Shown: positions 27,575-36,523, counted from the first letter of the stretch. The stretch: 64,000 bases of DNA from Thaumarchaeota archaeon UBA223 (GCA_002495905.1 DAHJ01000035.1:3840-67839); one strand, 5' to 3'. The notes: generated from the sequence alone by a model not told the origin. Translations and numbers: made by a program.

Positions 27575-28746
27575 TTTTTATCTCCTTCGTTAAATTTAGA
27601 CTGAAGCCCCCAGATTTCAATAAATCCTTTAGAAAAGGTTTGATTAAAGTTAGAAGAAGAAGAATAAGAAGAAAGATTTTGATCGTAGATTGAATTTTCT
27701 GACTTTCTTCCAACAACAGTCAATGAGCCATTCTTAAGTTTGAGCTTAACAGTGCCATTTACACGCTCCTGAGTTTTATTTATAAAGGAATTTATAGCGT
27801 TTACTAATGGATCTACAAATAATCCTGAATAAATCATCCAACTCCATTTTTGCTCTAAGAGAGATTTCATTTCTAATTCATTTCTTGTCAATACTAGTTT
27901 TTCAAGATCTTTATGGGCTTCAATAAGTGTAAATGCAGCAGGAGCCTCATAGATTTCTCTAGATTTTATTCCCATTAGTCGATCTTCCATATGATCAACA
28001 ACACCAATACCATATTGTCCTGCAACAGTATTAAGATGATTAATCATTTGAAGAGAATCAGTGACTCCGTCAATTGATACAGGAATGCCATCAGAGAAAT
28101 CAATTTCTAGATATTTAGTTGGTAAATTACTTTCAATGTCAATCCATTTGTAAATATCTTTAGGAGGTTCTTCATAAGAATCTTCAAGAATGCCGCCTTC
28201 AATCGACCTTCCCCATAAATTTTCATCTATACTGTATTGAGATTTTTTTTCAATAGATACGTTGAGGTCTTTTGCATATTCTATTTCTTCATCACGACTC
28301 ATGTTCTCTTCTCTAACAGGAGCAATAATTTTAGCGTCAGAAAGAACCGATCTTAAAGTTACGTCGAATCTGGCCTGATCATTACCTTTTCCTGTACAAC
28401 CATGCGAAAATATTTTCGTACCTTCTTTGGTTGCAACTTCGACAAGTTTGTAAGCAATAAGAGGCCTGCCCAAAGCAGTAGCTAATGGATATTTATTTTG
28501 GTATAGGGCGTTTGATTTTATTGCAGGAAAAATATAATCAGTAATAAATTCATTTTTTGCGTCAATAGTATAATGTTTAGATGCACCTATAGCATAGGCC
28601 TTTTTTTCAATTGCTTCAAAATCTTCATCTTGTCCAACATCTACCGTAGCAGTAATTACATCAAGATTGTGTTTTTTCATCAACCAGCTGACTGAAATTG
28701 AAGTATCAAGTCCTCCAGAAAATGCTAGAACTACTTTTTCTGACAT
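27571..28746 (-). CDS. argG: Argininosuccinate synthase
   Basis: ATP-dependent condensation of citrulline and aspartate, 391 residues. The PP-loop LAFSGGLDTSISVSWL opens the protein; HGCTGKGNDQARFD binds aspartate/citrulline; SIDENLWGRSIEGGILED is the family signature. First gene of the eight-gene argG-to-lysK operon. Its ATG is about 25-30 bp from the TATA-like CTATTAAAAG at 28771-28780, so the mRNA leader is very short. Confidence 0.96.
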   Translation of the reverse strand: MSEKVVLAFSGGLDTSISVSWLMKKHNLDVITATVDVGQDEDFEAIEKKAYAIGASKHYTIDAKNEFITDYIFPAIKSNALYQNKYPLATALGRPLIAYKLVEVATKEGTKIFSHGCTGKGNDQARFDVTLRSVLSDAKIIAPVREENMSRDEEIEYAKDLNVSIEKKSQYSIDENLWGRSIEGGILEDSYEEPPKDIYKWIDIESNLPTKYLEIDFSDGIPVSIDGVTDSLQMINHLNTVAGQYGIGVVDHMEDRLMGIKSREIYEAPAAFTLIEAHKDLEKLVLTRNELEMKSLLEQKWSWMIYSGLFVDPLVNAINSFINKTQERVNGTVKLKLKNGSLTVVGRKSENSIYDQNLSSYSSSSNFNQTFSKGFIEIWGLQSKFNEGDKK

Positions 28747-28770
28747 TATGTGAAATGTTTGTGAAGAAAC

Positions 28771-28780
28771 CTTTTAATAG
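28771..28780. promoter_or_regulatory. Shared TATA-like element of the divergent arg/lys operon and ACT regulator
   Basis: CTATTAAAAG on the minus strand sits about 28 bp before the argG ATG; read on the plus strand, CTTTTAATAG lies about 28 bp before the TTG of the divergent regulator gene. One AT box thus seems to serve both directions in a 57-bp gap. Confidence 0.5.
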
Positions 28781-28784
28781 CTTT

Positions 28785-28800
28785 TGGTCATAATTGACCA
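28785..28800. promoter_or_regulatory. Inverted repeat, candidate operator of the arg/lys operon
   Basis: TGGTCA-TAAT-TGACCA: two perfect 6-bp arms around 4 bp, directly upstream of the argG TATA box (BRE position) and ending 3 bp before the regulator start codon. A further TGACCA half-site is at 28815-28820. The position allows a dimeric repressor to block both genes. The binding protein is not known; the divergent ACT-domain protein is the obvious candidate. Confidence 0.5.
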
Positions 28801-28803
28801 TTA

Positions 28804-29481
28804 TTGGCTAGAGATGACCAAAAACAGATAAATCAATCTGTTGCAAAAATTACCAGAAACTTAATAGAATCTGATTTAGGAATACAAGATTCAATAGCTA
28901 GAGATTATGCAAACATCAGTGGAATTGCAAGATTACTTAAACCAAAAATCCATAAAATGGGAATTACAGAAGTTAATGAAGATGCAATAATAACAGCAGT
29001 GAAAAGAATTGTACCAAAATATTCGTCAATAAACAATGAAATTACAGAAATTATAGCAAAAAGTGATATCAATGTGAAAACCGGTGTTGCAAAATTATCA
29101 GTAAAGAAAAATAATCAAAATTTGAAAAGTATTCAAAATATAATATTAAAAAATAATGAAGAATTTATTCAGATTTCCGAAGCTACGTCAGCTTTAACAA
29201 TTATATACTCAGAAAGATTGAGAGAAAAATTATTGTCAATATTTAATAAATCAGAAATTTTAGAAGATTCAAATGATCTTGCAGCAATAATTGTCCATAG
29301 TCCAACAGAAGTAATTTCAGTACCAGGATTTGTATTCACCATATATGGTCAAGTAGCAAAAAGACAGATAAACATAGAAGATACAGTAAGTTGTTTTACA
29401 GATACAATAATAGTAGTTAAAACAAGAGATGTGGCAAAGACATTTTCAGTATTAAATGAGTTATTTGATGGTAGTAGATAA
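28804..29481 (+). CDS. ACT-domain predicted regulator of amino-acid metabolism (COG2150-like)
   Basis: A 225-residue archaeal protein whose N-terminal ~75 residues are helical and HTH-like (ARDYANISGIARLLKPKIHK, then EDAIITAVKRIVP), and whose C-terminal ~75 residues look like an ACT ligand-binding domain (VHSPTEVISVPGFVFTIYGQ...TIIVVKTRDVAKTFSVLNEL). This matches the family of predicted amino-acid regulators with ACT domain. The start is TTG, 3 bp after a perfect inverted repeat, divergent from argG. Inference: it senses arginine, lysine or another amino acid and controls the operon and itself. Confidence 0.75.
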   Translation: MARDDQKQINQSVAKITRNLIESDLGIQDSIARDYANISGIARLLKPKIHKMGITEVNEDAIITAVKRIVPKYSSINNEITEIIAKSDINVKTGVAKLSVKKNNQNLKSIQNIILKNNEEFIQISEATSALTIIYSERLREKLLSIFNKSEILEDSNDLAAIIVHSPTEVISVPGFVFTIYGQVAKRQINIEDTVSCFTDTIIVVKTRDVAKTFSVLNELFDGSR

Positions 29482-29489
29482 TAATAGAG

Positions 29490-30554
29490 TTATCGTTCTC
29501 GATTACCAGCGATAAATTCAAGAAATTCAATTTTAGCCTGTTCATATGGCATTTGAACAGGAGGATGTTTAAAACAATAAGCAGATATGCTGTTTAGAGG
29601 GCCGGATATTTTTCTATCTAAAGCTACTTTTGTAGCGCGAATAGCATCTACTATTACGCCACCGCTATTATAAGCATCCATGACGTGAAGTTTCAAATCA
29701 AGAGTGACAGGTATATTGCCAAAATAATGGCCTTTAATCCAGACATAGCATATTTTATCATTTTTAAGAAAGTCAACATAATCACTAGGTCCTATTCGAG
29801 TAGGAATAGGATAAGGAGACATTGCACGAACTGCAGAGGTCTTACTTTCACGTTTGTCGACTAGACGTGATTCTTCCAACATATTAAGAAAATCAGCGTC
29901 GCCACCAATATTGAGTTGATAAGTTTCTTCGATTTTTACACCACGTTCGACAAATAATTTTATAAGACTTTTATGAACAACAGTAGCACCTAATTGGCTC
30001 ATGACATCGTCTCCAGCAATTGGAAGACCTTTGTCGATAAATTTAGTTTGCCATTCAGGATTAGAAGCAATAAAAACAGGCATTGAATTAATGAATCCAA
30101 TATTGGAATCCAATGAACATTGAGCATAATATTTAGTAGCTTCAGTACTTCCAACAGGAAGATAATTAATGAGCATCTCTGCTCCTGAACTTTTAATTAT
30201 ATCAACAACATCCGAGCCATTTGGATCATTTACATCAACGATATCTTTCAGGTATTTACCAATTCCGTCTTTAACGGGAGCTCTACAGACTTCTACTCCA
30301 AGATCAGGTACGTCAATGATTTTTGCAGTATTATTAGGATGTGCAAAAATTGCATCAGAAAGATCAGAACCAACTTTCTTATCATTAACATCAAAAGCTG
30401 CTACAAATTCAATATCGTTAGGTTCAATACCCCCAATAGAATAATCCACAAGCCCAACAGTTTCTTCAGGGTTTTGTCTATAATATTCTAATCCTTGAAT
30501 TAATGCAGAAGCGCAATTGCCAACACCAGCAAGAGCTACTTTAACCTTTGGCAT
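29490..30554 (-). CDS. ino1: Inositol-1-phosphate synthase
   Basis: NAD-dependent cyclisation of glucose 6-phosphate to L-myo-inositol 1-phosphate; 354 residues, as in the short archaeal/actinobacterial form. Visible: ALAGVGNCASALIQGLEYY (NAD loop), INYLPVGS, FINSMPVFIAS, the GDDVMSQLGATVVHKSL active-site lysine region, and LNIGGDADFLNM. It faces the inositol monophosphatase gene across a 62-bp promoter region, so two consecutive steps are encoded back to back. Confidence 0.95.
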   Translation of the reverse strand: MPKVKVALAGVGNCASALIQGLEYYRQNPEETVGLVDYSIGGIEPNDIEFVAAFDVNDKKVGSDLSDAIFAHPNNTAKIIDVPDLGVEVCRAPVKDGIGKYLKDIVDVNDPNGSDVVDIIKSSGAEMLINYLPVGSTEATKYYAQCSLDSNIGFINSMPVFIASNPEWQTKFIDKGLPIAGDDVMSQLGATVVHKSLIKLFVERGVKIEETYQLNIGGDADFLNMLEESRLVDKRESKTSAVRAMSPYPIPTRIGPSDYVDFLKNDKICYVWIKGHYFGNIPVTLDLKLHVMDAYNSGGVIVDAIRATKVALDRKISGPLNSISAYCFKHPPVQMPYEQAKIEFLEFIAGNRER

Positions 30555-30577
30555 AGATAATTAAAAATGGTATTCAT

Positions 30578-30592
30578 CATTTAAGTTTATAG
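30578..30592. promoter_or_regulatory. Bidirectional promoter between ino1 and suhB
   Basis: The AT stretch CATTTAAGTTTATAG holds a TATA-like element for each direction: TTAAAT about 28 bp before the ino1 ATG and TTTATA about 29 bp before the suhB TTG. Both genes would be leaderless and could share control. Confidence 0.45.
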
Positions 30593-30616
30593 GATTCATA
30601 TAACGATTGTGATATA

Positions 30617-31414
30617 TTGGATTATTCAAATATTATATCAAAGACACTAATTAAAGCACAAAAAACGATTAAAGAGAGATATTTTGTAGGAAATCATAGT
30701 GAATTAGATAAAAACGCATTTGGAGATATTCAATATGACATAGACGTATTAGCAGAAGAAACAATTATTCAAGAAATTAAAAAGGATTTACCAAAAGCGA
30801 CAATAATTTCAGAAGAAACTGGAATCAGTAAAGGAGACATGGATTTACTAGTACTTATTGATCCATTAGATGGAAGTTTAAATTCAGTAAGACAAATTCC
30901 AATATTTAGTTCTACTATTTCCATAGCAAAAGGAACTAAATTTTCAGACATAATTGCATCAGGAGTGATAGATATAATTAATGGAGATTTATATTTAGGA
31001 GATTCGAATAAAGCAACAATAAACAATACTACAATCAAACCCAATACTGTAGAAAAATTAAAGGATGCATTAATTGCTGTTGATTTAAACATAAGAATAG
31101 AAAATGCCACTAAAGCATATCAAAAGATGATGAAGATATTTGAGATTAGTAAAGCACAAAGAATACTAGGTTCAGCAATAATGGAAAATGTATATGTTGC
31201 ATCAGGGGCAATTGATGCATTCATAGCTCCTTCAAAACAGTTAAGAACATTTGATTGTTTACCTGCAATACATATAGGGAAACAATCAGGATTGTTCATT
31301 AAATTTTTAAACGAAATGAATGATTTTAACTTATTATCAAAAGAAGGAGTTTCATACGTTTCAGCATGTACGGAGAAATTAGGAAATAATATATTGAATG
31401 AATTAGAATATTAA
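30617..31414 (+). CDS. suhB: Inositol monophosphatase / fructose-1,6-bisphosphatase family
   Basis: Mg-dependent, Li-sensitive-type sugar phosphatase, 265 residues. Metal ligands are in ISEETGIS and LIDPLDGSLNSVRQIP, and the C-terminal FDCLPAIHIGKQSGLF takes the place of the usual WD-A motif. Archaeal members often act on both inositol 1-phosphate and fructose bisphosphate. Divergence from ino1 argues for the inositol step here. TTG start with a TATA box at proper distance. Followed 12 nt later by a Nudix gene. Confidence 0.87.
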   Translation: MDYSNIISKTLIKAQKTIKERYFVGNHSELDKNAFGDIQYDIDVLAEETIIQEIKKDLPKATIISEETGISKGDMDLLVLIDPLDGSLNSVRQIPIFSSTISIAKGTKFSDIIASGVIDIINGDLYLGDSNKATINNTTIKPNTVEKLKDALIAVDLNIRIENATKAYQKMMKIFEISKAQRILGSAIMENVYVASGAIDAFIAPSKQLRTFDCLPAIHIGKQSGLFIKFLNEMNDFNLLSKEGVSYVSACTEKLGNNILNELEY

Positions 31415-31426
31415 GAGTGATATATA

Positions 31427-31849
31427 TTGATCGAAGAGAGATCAGCAGGAGTAATTTTATTCAATATAAAAAAAGAGGTTAAATTTTTGATATTGAAATA
31501 TCCATCAGGACATTGGGATTTTGTTAAAGGAAATATTGAAGAAGGAGAGAAAGAAGAAGAAACTGTTAAAAGAGAATTATTTGAAGAAACAGGAATAGAT
31601 AATTTAAAGATTCAAGAAGGATTTAATCAGAAAGTTGAGTATAATTATTATATAAAAAATAAAAAAGTACATAAAATTGTTTCTTATTATTTAGCAGAAA
31701 CTAAACAGGAAGAAGTCAAACTGTCATTTGAACATTTAGACTACAAGTGGTCAAATTATGAAGATTTAATGAATTTAATTACATTTGATAATTCAAAGGA
31801 TATGTTAAGAAAAGGAAACGAAGTAATTAAAAATCTATCCAAGAATTAA
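31427..31849 (+). CDS. Nudix hydrolase (Ap4A-hydrolase-like)
   Basis: A 140-residue Nudix protein. The Nudix box is complete: GNIEEGEKEEE then TVKRELFEETGI. The opening RSAGVILFN and YPSGHWDFVKG match archaeal/eukaryotic diadenosine tetraphosphate hydrolases. The substrate cannot be fixed from sequence. TTG start. Its 3' end overlaps the convergent pyrF by 23 bp. Confidence 0.85.
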   Translation: MIEERSAGVILFNIKKEVKFLILKYPSGHWDFVKGNIEEGEKEEETVKRELFEETGIDNLKIQEGFNQKVEYNYYIKNKKVHKIVSYYLAETKQEEVKLSFEHLDYKWSNYEDLMNLITFDNSKDMLRKGNEVIKNLSKN

Positions 31850-32507
31850 TACGAATTCGAGAAGTCACAAGTTTCGGGTTTTTTGAATTAATTATAGATC
31901 TACCGACAATCAAATAATTTGCGCCTGATTTAATGGATTTAGATGCATCTCCACCTTGAGTTCCAATACCTGGAGTATATATATCAATAGAAGAGTTAGT
32001 ATGATTAGAAATTTCTTTTATCAGACTTGGTCTAGTAGCGCCTACAATTATTCCGTCTGCATGCCAACGTCTTGCACGTGCTACAAATTCTAAATAGAGT
32101 TTCGTTTTTTTACCCCGTTTAATAATTTCTAAGCCATATCCATCTTTAGCGCCCTTATGGCTCATATATACTAAAAATAAAACTCCTTTGTTCTTTGATT
32201 TAGATTTAATCAATAGGGGTTCAAGACCTTCAGAATATCCAACAAATGGATTAACAATAATTGCATCAAAACCCGCATTCCAAAGATATTTTATAACAAT
32301 AAGATTAGTTGCAGAGATATCATTTAATTTTAAATCCGCAATAACGAGTAAATTACGTGAATGAATAAAGGAAATGAGTTTTTTTATTTCATTCGAAGAT
32401 AAAGGAAGTAACAAATGATGATTAATTTTAACAGCGCAAATGTCTGTAGAAATAGACTTAATTATAGAAAATGATTTCTTAATAATTTGATTTGGAGGAC
32501 AGGTCAA
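31827..32507 (-). CDS. pyrF: Orotidine 5'-phosphate decarboxylase, start unclear
   Basis: Makes UMP from OMP. The catalytic signature is VIADLKLNDISATN; others are CAVKINHHL, IIVNPFVG, GIIVGATRPS and the phosphate loop YTPGIGTQGG...LIVGRSI. The first usual start codon is TTG at 32507, but it lies inside the conserved first beta strand: upstream in-frame codons read RIILSLDL, matching the family N-terminus with its ligand-binding Asp. The open frame extends to a stop at 32583-32585 with no ATG, GTG or TTG before 32507. Translation therefore probably begins at a rare codon upstream, or the sequence has an error. Downstream of purA. Confidence 0.85.
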   Translation of the reverse strand: MTCPPNQIIKKSFSIIKSISTDICAVKINHHLLLPLSSNEIKKLISFIHSRNLLVIADLKLNDISATNLIVIKYLWNAGFDAIIVNPFVGYSEGLEPLLIKSKSKNKGVLFLVYMSHKGAKDGYGLEIIKRGKKTKLYLEFVARARRWHADGIIVGATRPSLIKEISNHTNSSIDIYTPGIGTQGGDASKSIKSGANYLIVGRSIINSKNPKLVTSRIRINSWIDF

Positions 32508-32577
32508 ATCCAGAGAGAGAATAATGCGACTCTGATTAGTTTCTGATATATTTTTTAGTTTATTAGAAAATGATAAT

Positions 32578-33582
32578 TTATTTCACCCGTCTGTCGATGG
32601 TTTCATAAACTTCAGGTCCAGTGCCAATCAAACTAACATCAATATTGAGTTCGTTTTCTATTTTTTCAATAAATCCTTTAGCAGAAGAATCTAAGTCTTC
32701 ATAATTTGTCACACCTCTGGCAGAAGGATATAAAACATCAAGTTTTGTGACTGCAACACTTGTAGCAGAATTTAACATAATGGCTTTTTTTGCTAATTCA
32801 AAATCAAAAGGCGCAGCTCTTCTAGTTCGACCTGTGACAGTACCTGTTTCAGCCCAACCACGACTAACTGTTTCTTCTGCAGAGAGTTCACCAGTGAATG
32901 GTCCTTCTCCAACGCGAGTAACAAATGCCTTGAAGATTACAATTACTTCATCTACTCGTTTTGGACCAATACCTACATCAGAACATATTGCAGATGCAGT
33001 AATGTCTTTTGAAGTGACATAAGGATAATTTCCAAAGTATAAAGATAAGAATGTACCCTGTGTTCCTTCTACTAAAACATCATTATCAGAATCAATTGTA
33101 GAATTAACCATTTCAGGAACGTTATCTACATAATTTTGAAATACATCAACGTCTTTAGCAAGTTTAGCAACTCTCATGATTCGATCTGAATTTGCAGGTC
33201 CAGTTCCTGTACCAGTACTGCCAACTTTTGAAGCTAAGAAACCAGTTTTATCGGAATCCATATGCTTTTGTTCAATAATTGCACATTGAGTATCAATAAC
33301 AAGTCGATTGTTTGCGTCGTATTTTTTAGCTTCATCGAGAGTAACATCAGGATTAACAAGTACACCAGGGCCTATCAATAGCTTGGTAGATTTATTTACT
33401 ACAGCACTAGGTAACATTCTTAGTTTCAAAACTTGTGAACCAAAATTTACAGTATGGCCTGCGTTAGGACCGACACCTCCACGTACTGCAAGAGAATGAG
33501 AATCTTTGAGTGACAAAAAGGCTACGATTTTACCTTTGCCTTCATCGCCATAAAATCCGCCAACGGCAACAGTTACAGTCAT
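32578..33582 (-). CDS. purA: Adenylosuccinate synthetase (short archaeal form)
   Basis: GTP-dependent first step from IMP to AMP. The P-loop-like GGFYGDEGKGKIVAFL and the GPNAGHTVNFG stretch are diagnostic; ETGTVTGRTRRAAPFDFE binds IMP. At 334 residues it is the compact archaeal version, about 90 shorter than bacterial enzymes. It lies 14 nt after uppS and directly before pyrF. Its pathway partner purB is elsewhere in the window. Confidence 0.95.
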   Translation of the reverse strand: MTVTVAVGGFYGDEGKGKIVAFLSLKDSHSLAVRGGVGPNAGHTVNFGSQVLKLRMLPSAVVNKSTKLLIGPGVLVNPDVTLDEAKKYDANNRLVIDTQCAIIEQKHMDSDKTGFLASKVGSTGTGTGPANSDRIMRVAKLAKDVDVFQNYVDNVPEMVNSTIDSDNDVLVEGTQGTFLSLYFGNYPYVTSKDITASAICSDVGIGPKRVDEVIVIFKAFVTRVGEGPFTGELSAEETVSRGWAETGTVTGRTRRAAPFDFELAKKAIMLNSATSVAVTKLDVLYPSARGVTNYEDLDSSAKGFIEKIENELNIDVSLIGTGPEVYETIDRRVK

Positions 33583-33596
33583 AATATCATCATATC

Positions 33597-34379
33597 CTAT
33601 TCACCAAATCTCCTATTTCTATTTTGATATGTTCTTATTGCTCGCATTAAATCAATTTTTCGGAAATCAGGCCAATAAACATCAAGAAATACTAATTCAC
33701 TATATGCACTTTGCCATAGAAGAAATCCACTAAGACGTTCTTCTCCGGACGTTCTAATGACTAAATCGGGTTCGGGGGAAGATAAATGTGAAGTAGATAG
33801 ATATTCCTCGAGCATATCGTTTGTAATATCTTGAATTACAACAGAACCATCATTTACATCAGATGCAATATTTTTTACGGCTTCCAATATTTCAGACCTT
33901 CCGCCATAAGCAAGAGCTAAATTAAAGAACAGTCCATCATAATCCTTAGTTTTTAATTCAACTTGTTGAATTTTTTCTTGAATTTCTTTAGGAAGTAAAG
34001 ACAAATTTCCCATTCCTTTAACATGAACTTTATATCGATCAATTTTTGGTTCCTCTATTAATTCAGATAATTTTTTTGAGATAATTTCAAAAAGTCTATC
34101 CAGTTCAGGTGGTGGTCTAGATAGATTTTCCGCAGATAGAGCATATAGAGTAATAATCTTCACATCTAGTTCAACACACCAATCTAACAAATCGTCGACA
34201 ATATCTGCACCTGCAAAATGTCCCATCCATTCAGGAATAAATTTAGATTTAGCCCAACGTCTATTGCCATCGAGAATTAATGCAATGTGAACAGGAGATT
34301 TTGATTTACTAATTTGATTTTTTAGGTAGTTTTCGTAGAATTTGTAAACCCCTATACGACGTAATAAATTAATAAACAA
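33597..34379 (-). CDS. uppS: Polyprenyl diphosphate synthase (cis-prenyltransferase)
   Basis: Builds the long cis-polyprenyl chain used as lipid carrier for glycan assembly and N-glycosylation; 260 residues. Motifs: ALILDGNRRWAKSK with the catalytic Asp, ITLYALSAENLSRPPPE, FNLALAYGGRSEI and the C-terminal PDLVIRTSGEERLSGFLLWQ (given here in part) with SELVFLDVYWPDF. The last codon precedes purA by 14 nt. It may supply the carrier for the glycan cluster at 42-56 kb. Confidence 0.94.
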   Translation of the reverse strand: MFINLLRRIGVYKFYENYLKNQISKSKSPVHIALILDGNRRWAKSKFIPEWMGHFAGADIVDDLLDWCVELDVKIITLYALSAENLSRPPPELDRLFEIISKKLSELIEEPKIDRYKVHVKGMGNLSLLPKEIQEKIQQVELKTKDYDGLFFNLALAYGGRSEILEAVKNIASDVNDGSVVIQDITNDMLEEYLSTSHLSSPEPDLVIRTSGEERLSGFLLWQSAYSELVFLDVYWPDFRKIDLMRAIRTYQNRNRRFGE

Positions 34380-34391
34380 GATTAATCTTGC

Positions 34392-35564
34392 CTATTTACG
34401 TCTTGATCGAGGTAGTCGAATATATCTTTGGTACAAGAATATTACGCTGAAGAAAGAACCAGCAAGGCCAAAAATAAGAGATGCAATAAAAGTAAATGTA
34501 TCGCCTGCGCCAATAAGAAGTTTTGAGAATTGTTGAATAGGTAGAAAGAGGAAAATCAAAGTAAGTAATAGAATCACTCCACGAATTACACGTCGTTTTC
34601 TCTCAATAATCCAGTTAGATAACAAATCTCCAGAAATGAATAAACCAAAACCTATCCATAAAAGAAATATCGATTCGTTTAGAAAAACACCAATTAATTC
34701 AGGTGCAGATGAAATAAGATTAGACGCACTGGCGGCCGCTTGATTTGAAGAGATTGCGATAGACAATCTAGAAGCGCCTAAAAATATACCAATAATTAAA
34801 ACCAAGGAACCCGCTACCGTGGAGAATAATCGTACATAAGAAGTCAATTCCAATTTAGGAAGAGATCGTGTTAGCCTATCAAGATCAAAACCACGTATAA
34901 CGAAAGCCATTCCTAAAATTGCCAGAGTTACAGTGATTGCTTGTTCAAGTAGATTAAAAAGTGCTAGAAATGCCCAGGAAAGAAATAATAAACCAGGAAT
35001 TCCTAGAGCAAACTTTGAATATCGTTGATCAAATATCAACATGTTAAGATATCGACCCAATACAGCATAAGTTTCTTCAAGAGCACCACTGTGTTTTATA
35101 ACAATTCGTTGAATAGAATTAATTGAAACAAAATCTTGAACTAAAGGTATAATATTAGATTCATCAGAATCGTCTGAAACGATAATTGCATCAATCATTT
35201 TTGTTTTATTGACAATCGTCTGGATTTGTCGTCGTATCTTATCGTCGGATTTGAAACCGCCAGAATGAGTCCCAGTAACAATTGCAACTTCGCATTTACG
35301 ACCAGAACGAGATAACTCATTATATGTTTTAATAGCGCCAAAAATAGCATTTGCGTCTGCTTCTTCTGGATCGCTAATAGCAAGTTTCATTCCTGCATTC
35401 TGACAATTTTTTGACCCAATAATCGGAGATTTAAGATTAGTTTTTTCTCCTAAATCATCATCACGATCGATACATAGAATAAGGATAGGAGTAGAACGGG
35501 ATGATTGTTGTTTTCTTCTAGAAATAGAAGTTTTTTTCTTACGTGAGGTACTCATCGTCATCAT
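34392..35564 (-). CDS. DUF373 family integral membrane protein
   Basis: A 390-residue archaeal protein with an N-terminal soluble part (ILILCIDRDDDLGEK, then ISDPEEADANAIFGAIKTY and VTGTHSGGF, all DUF373 landmarks) and at least five membrane helices from about residue 190 to 375. The N-terminus is very basic (SRKKKTSISRRKQQ). The function is unknown. An alternative ATG at 35555 removes three residues. It overlaps the upstream coiled-coil gene by 26 bp, so the two are translationally linked. Confidence 0.8.
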   Translation of the reverse strand: MMTMSTSRKKKTSISRRKQQSSRSTPILILCIDRDDDLGEKTNLKSPIIGSKNCQNAGMKLAISDPEEADANAIFGAIKTYNELSRSGRKCEVAIVTGTHSGGFKSDDKIRRQIQTIVNKTKMIDAIIVSDDSDESNIIPLVQDFVSINSIQRIVIKHSGALEETYAVLGRYLNMLIFDQRYSKFALGIPGLLFLSWAFLALFNLLEQAITVTLAILGMAFVIRGFDLDRLTRSLPKLELTSYVRLFSTVAGSLVLIIGIFLGASRLSIAISSNQAAASASNLISSAPELIGVFLNESIFLLWIGFGLFISGDLLSNWIIERKRRVIRGVILLLTLIFLFLPIQQFSKLLIGAGDTFTFIASLIFGLAGSFFSVIFLYQRYIRLPRSRRK

Positions 35565-36447
35565 CGTAAGCTAATCTTAGTTCGTCAAATGAAAGAGATT
35601 GTCCAGATTCAAGTTTTTCTTTAGCTTTAGATTTCTCTTTCTCAAGAATAACTTTCTTTTTCTTAAGAATTTCAGATTTACTAACAGATTTGATCGACTT
35701 GAATATTTCATTACGCTGACTTTTCAGCACTTGTAATTCTTTTGAGTTTGACTTTAATGTTGTTTCTAGTTCTTGTATATCGTCATTAAAACCATTCATC
35801 TCGCTGAATAATTTTTCACGTTGTTTAAACTTTGTATCAAAAACTATTTTTTTCTCGTCAAGGGATGCTTTTGCAGTTTTTCTAGATTCTTCAATTGTGT
35901 CAATATTAGAACCAATCTTTTTAATTTTTTTAAATAGTCCGGATACTTCTTTTCTTGCGCTAGTAGATTTTTTCCATTCGTTATATTTAATCTGTAAGGA
36001 TTTAATATTATCAATAAGTTGTTTCTCCTCTTGTCTAGTTAATTGTTCTGTTTGTAACTTCCATTCGATTTCTTTAATTCTTTTTGAGACATTTTTGAAG
36101 TTCTCTTTTTTATTAAAACGTCGATCAGTTTTTGAAACTTGTTCTTTGTTATTTGAGTCAGTTGATTTTATACCTTCGTTGGCATCATTAATCTTTGTCC
36201 ATATTTCTTTTTTTTCATTAATTAGCACCTGTCGTTCTTTACGTAAATCCCCAACTTGTTGATATAAGGGTTCCAAATCTGCTTGATGTTCGCCTAATTG
36301 TGATGTTATAGTATTAATTTCATCTCTCATATCTAGTCGTTTTTTGTTTAAGGATTTTAAATGCGTTACAAGATTTTTTCTAGAATCAAGTAAATCCTTA
36401 ATCTTATTATTAATTTCGCTAGTGTTAGTAGGTTCTAATTCTGACAA
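35539..36447 (-). CDS. Long coiled-coil protein, function unknown
   Basis: A 302-residue protein, rich in Lys, Glu and Ser, almost entirely helical coiled coil from residue 10 to 285, with no catalytic motif or membrane segment. It ends with an acidic DDDDEYLT tail. Similar coiled-coil proteins are common in archaea and are often loosely annotated as phosphoserine-phosphatase-like, which I see no support for. Overlaps the DUF373 membrane protein gene, hinting that the two products act together. Confidence 0.75.
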   Translation of the reverse strand: MSELEPTNTSEINNKIKDLLDSRKNLVTHLKSLNKKRLDMRDEINTITSQLGEHQADLEPLYQQVGDLRKERQVLINEKKEIWTKINDANEGIKSTDSNNKEQVSKTDRRFNKKENFKNVSKRIKEIEWKLQTEQLTRQEEKQLIDNIKSLQIKYNEWKKSTSARKEVSGLFKKIKKIGSNIDTIEESRKTAKASLDEKKIVFDTKFKQREKLFSEMNGFNDDIQELETTLKSNSKELQVLKSQRNEIFKSIKSVSKSEILKKKKVILEKEKSKAKEKLESGQSLSFDELRLAYDDDDEYLT

Positions 36448-36523
36448 GTATTCATTCTGTGATAATAGCCGAATAAATAATTTATGGATATTTCATATAA
36501 ATTCCATAAGATACTGATATAAC

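Noticed and set aside
34722..34740. GC-rich patch GGCGGCCGC inside the DUF373 gene
   Set aside because: It looks like a cloning site but is in frame and encodes a plausible Ala-Ala-Ala-Ser stretch in a membrane loop; a single short GC run is not evidence of vector.
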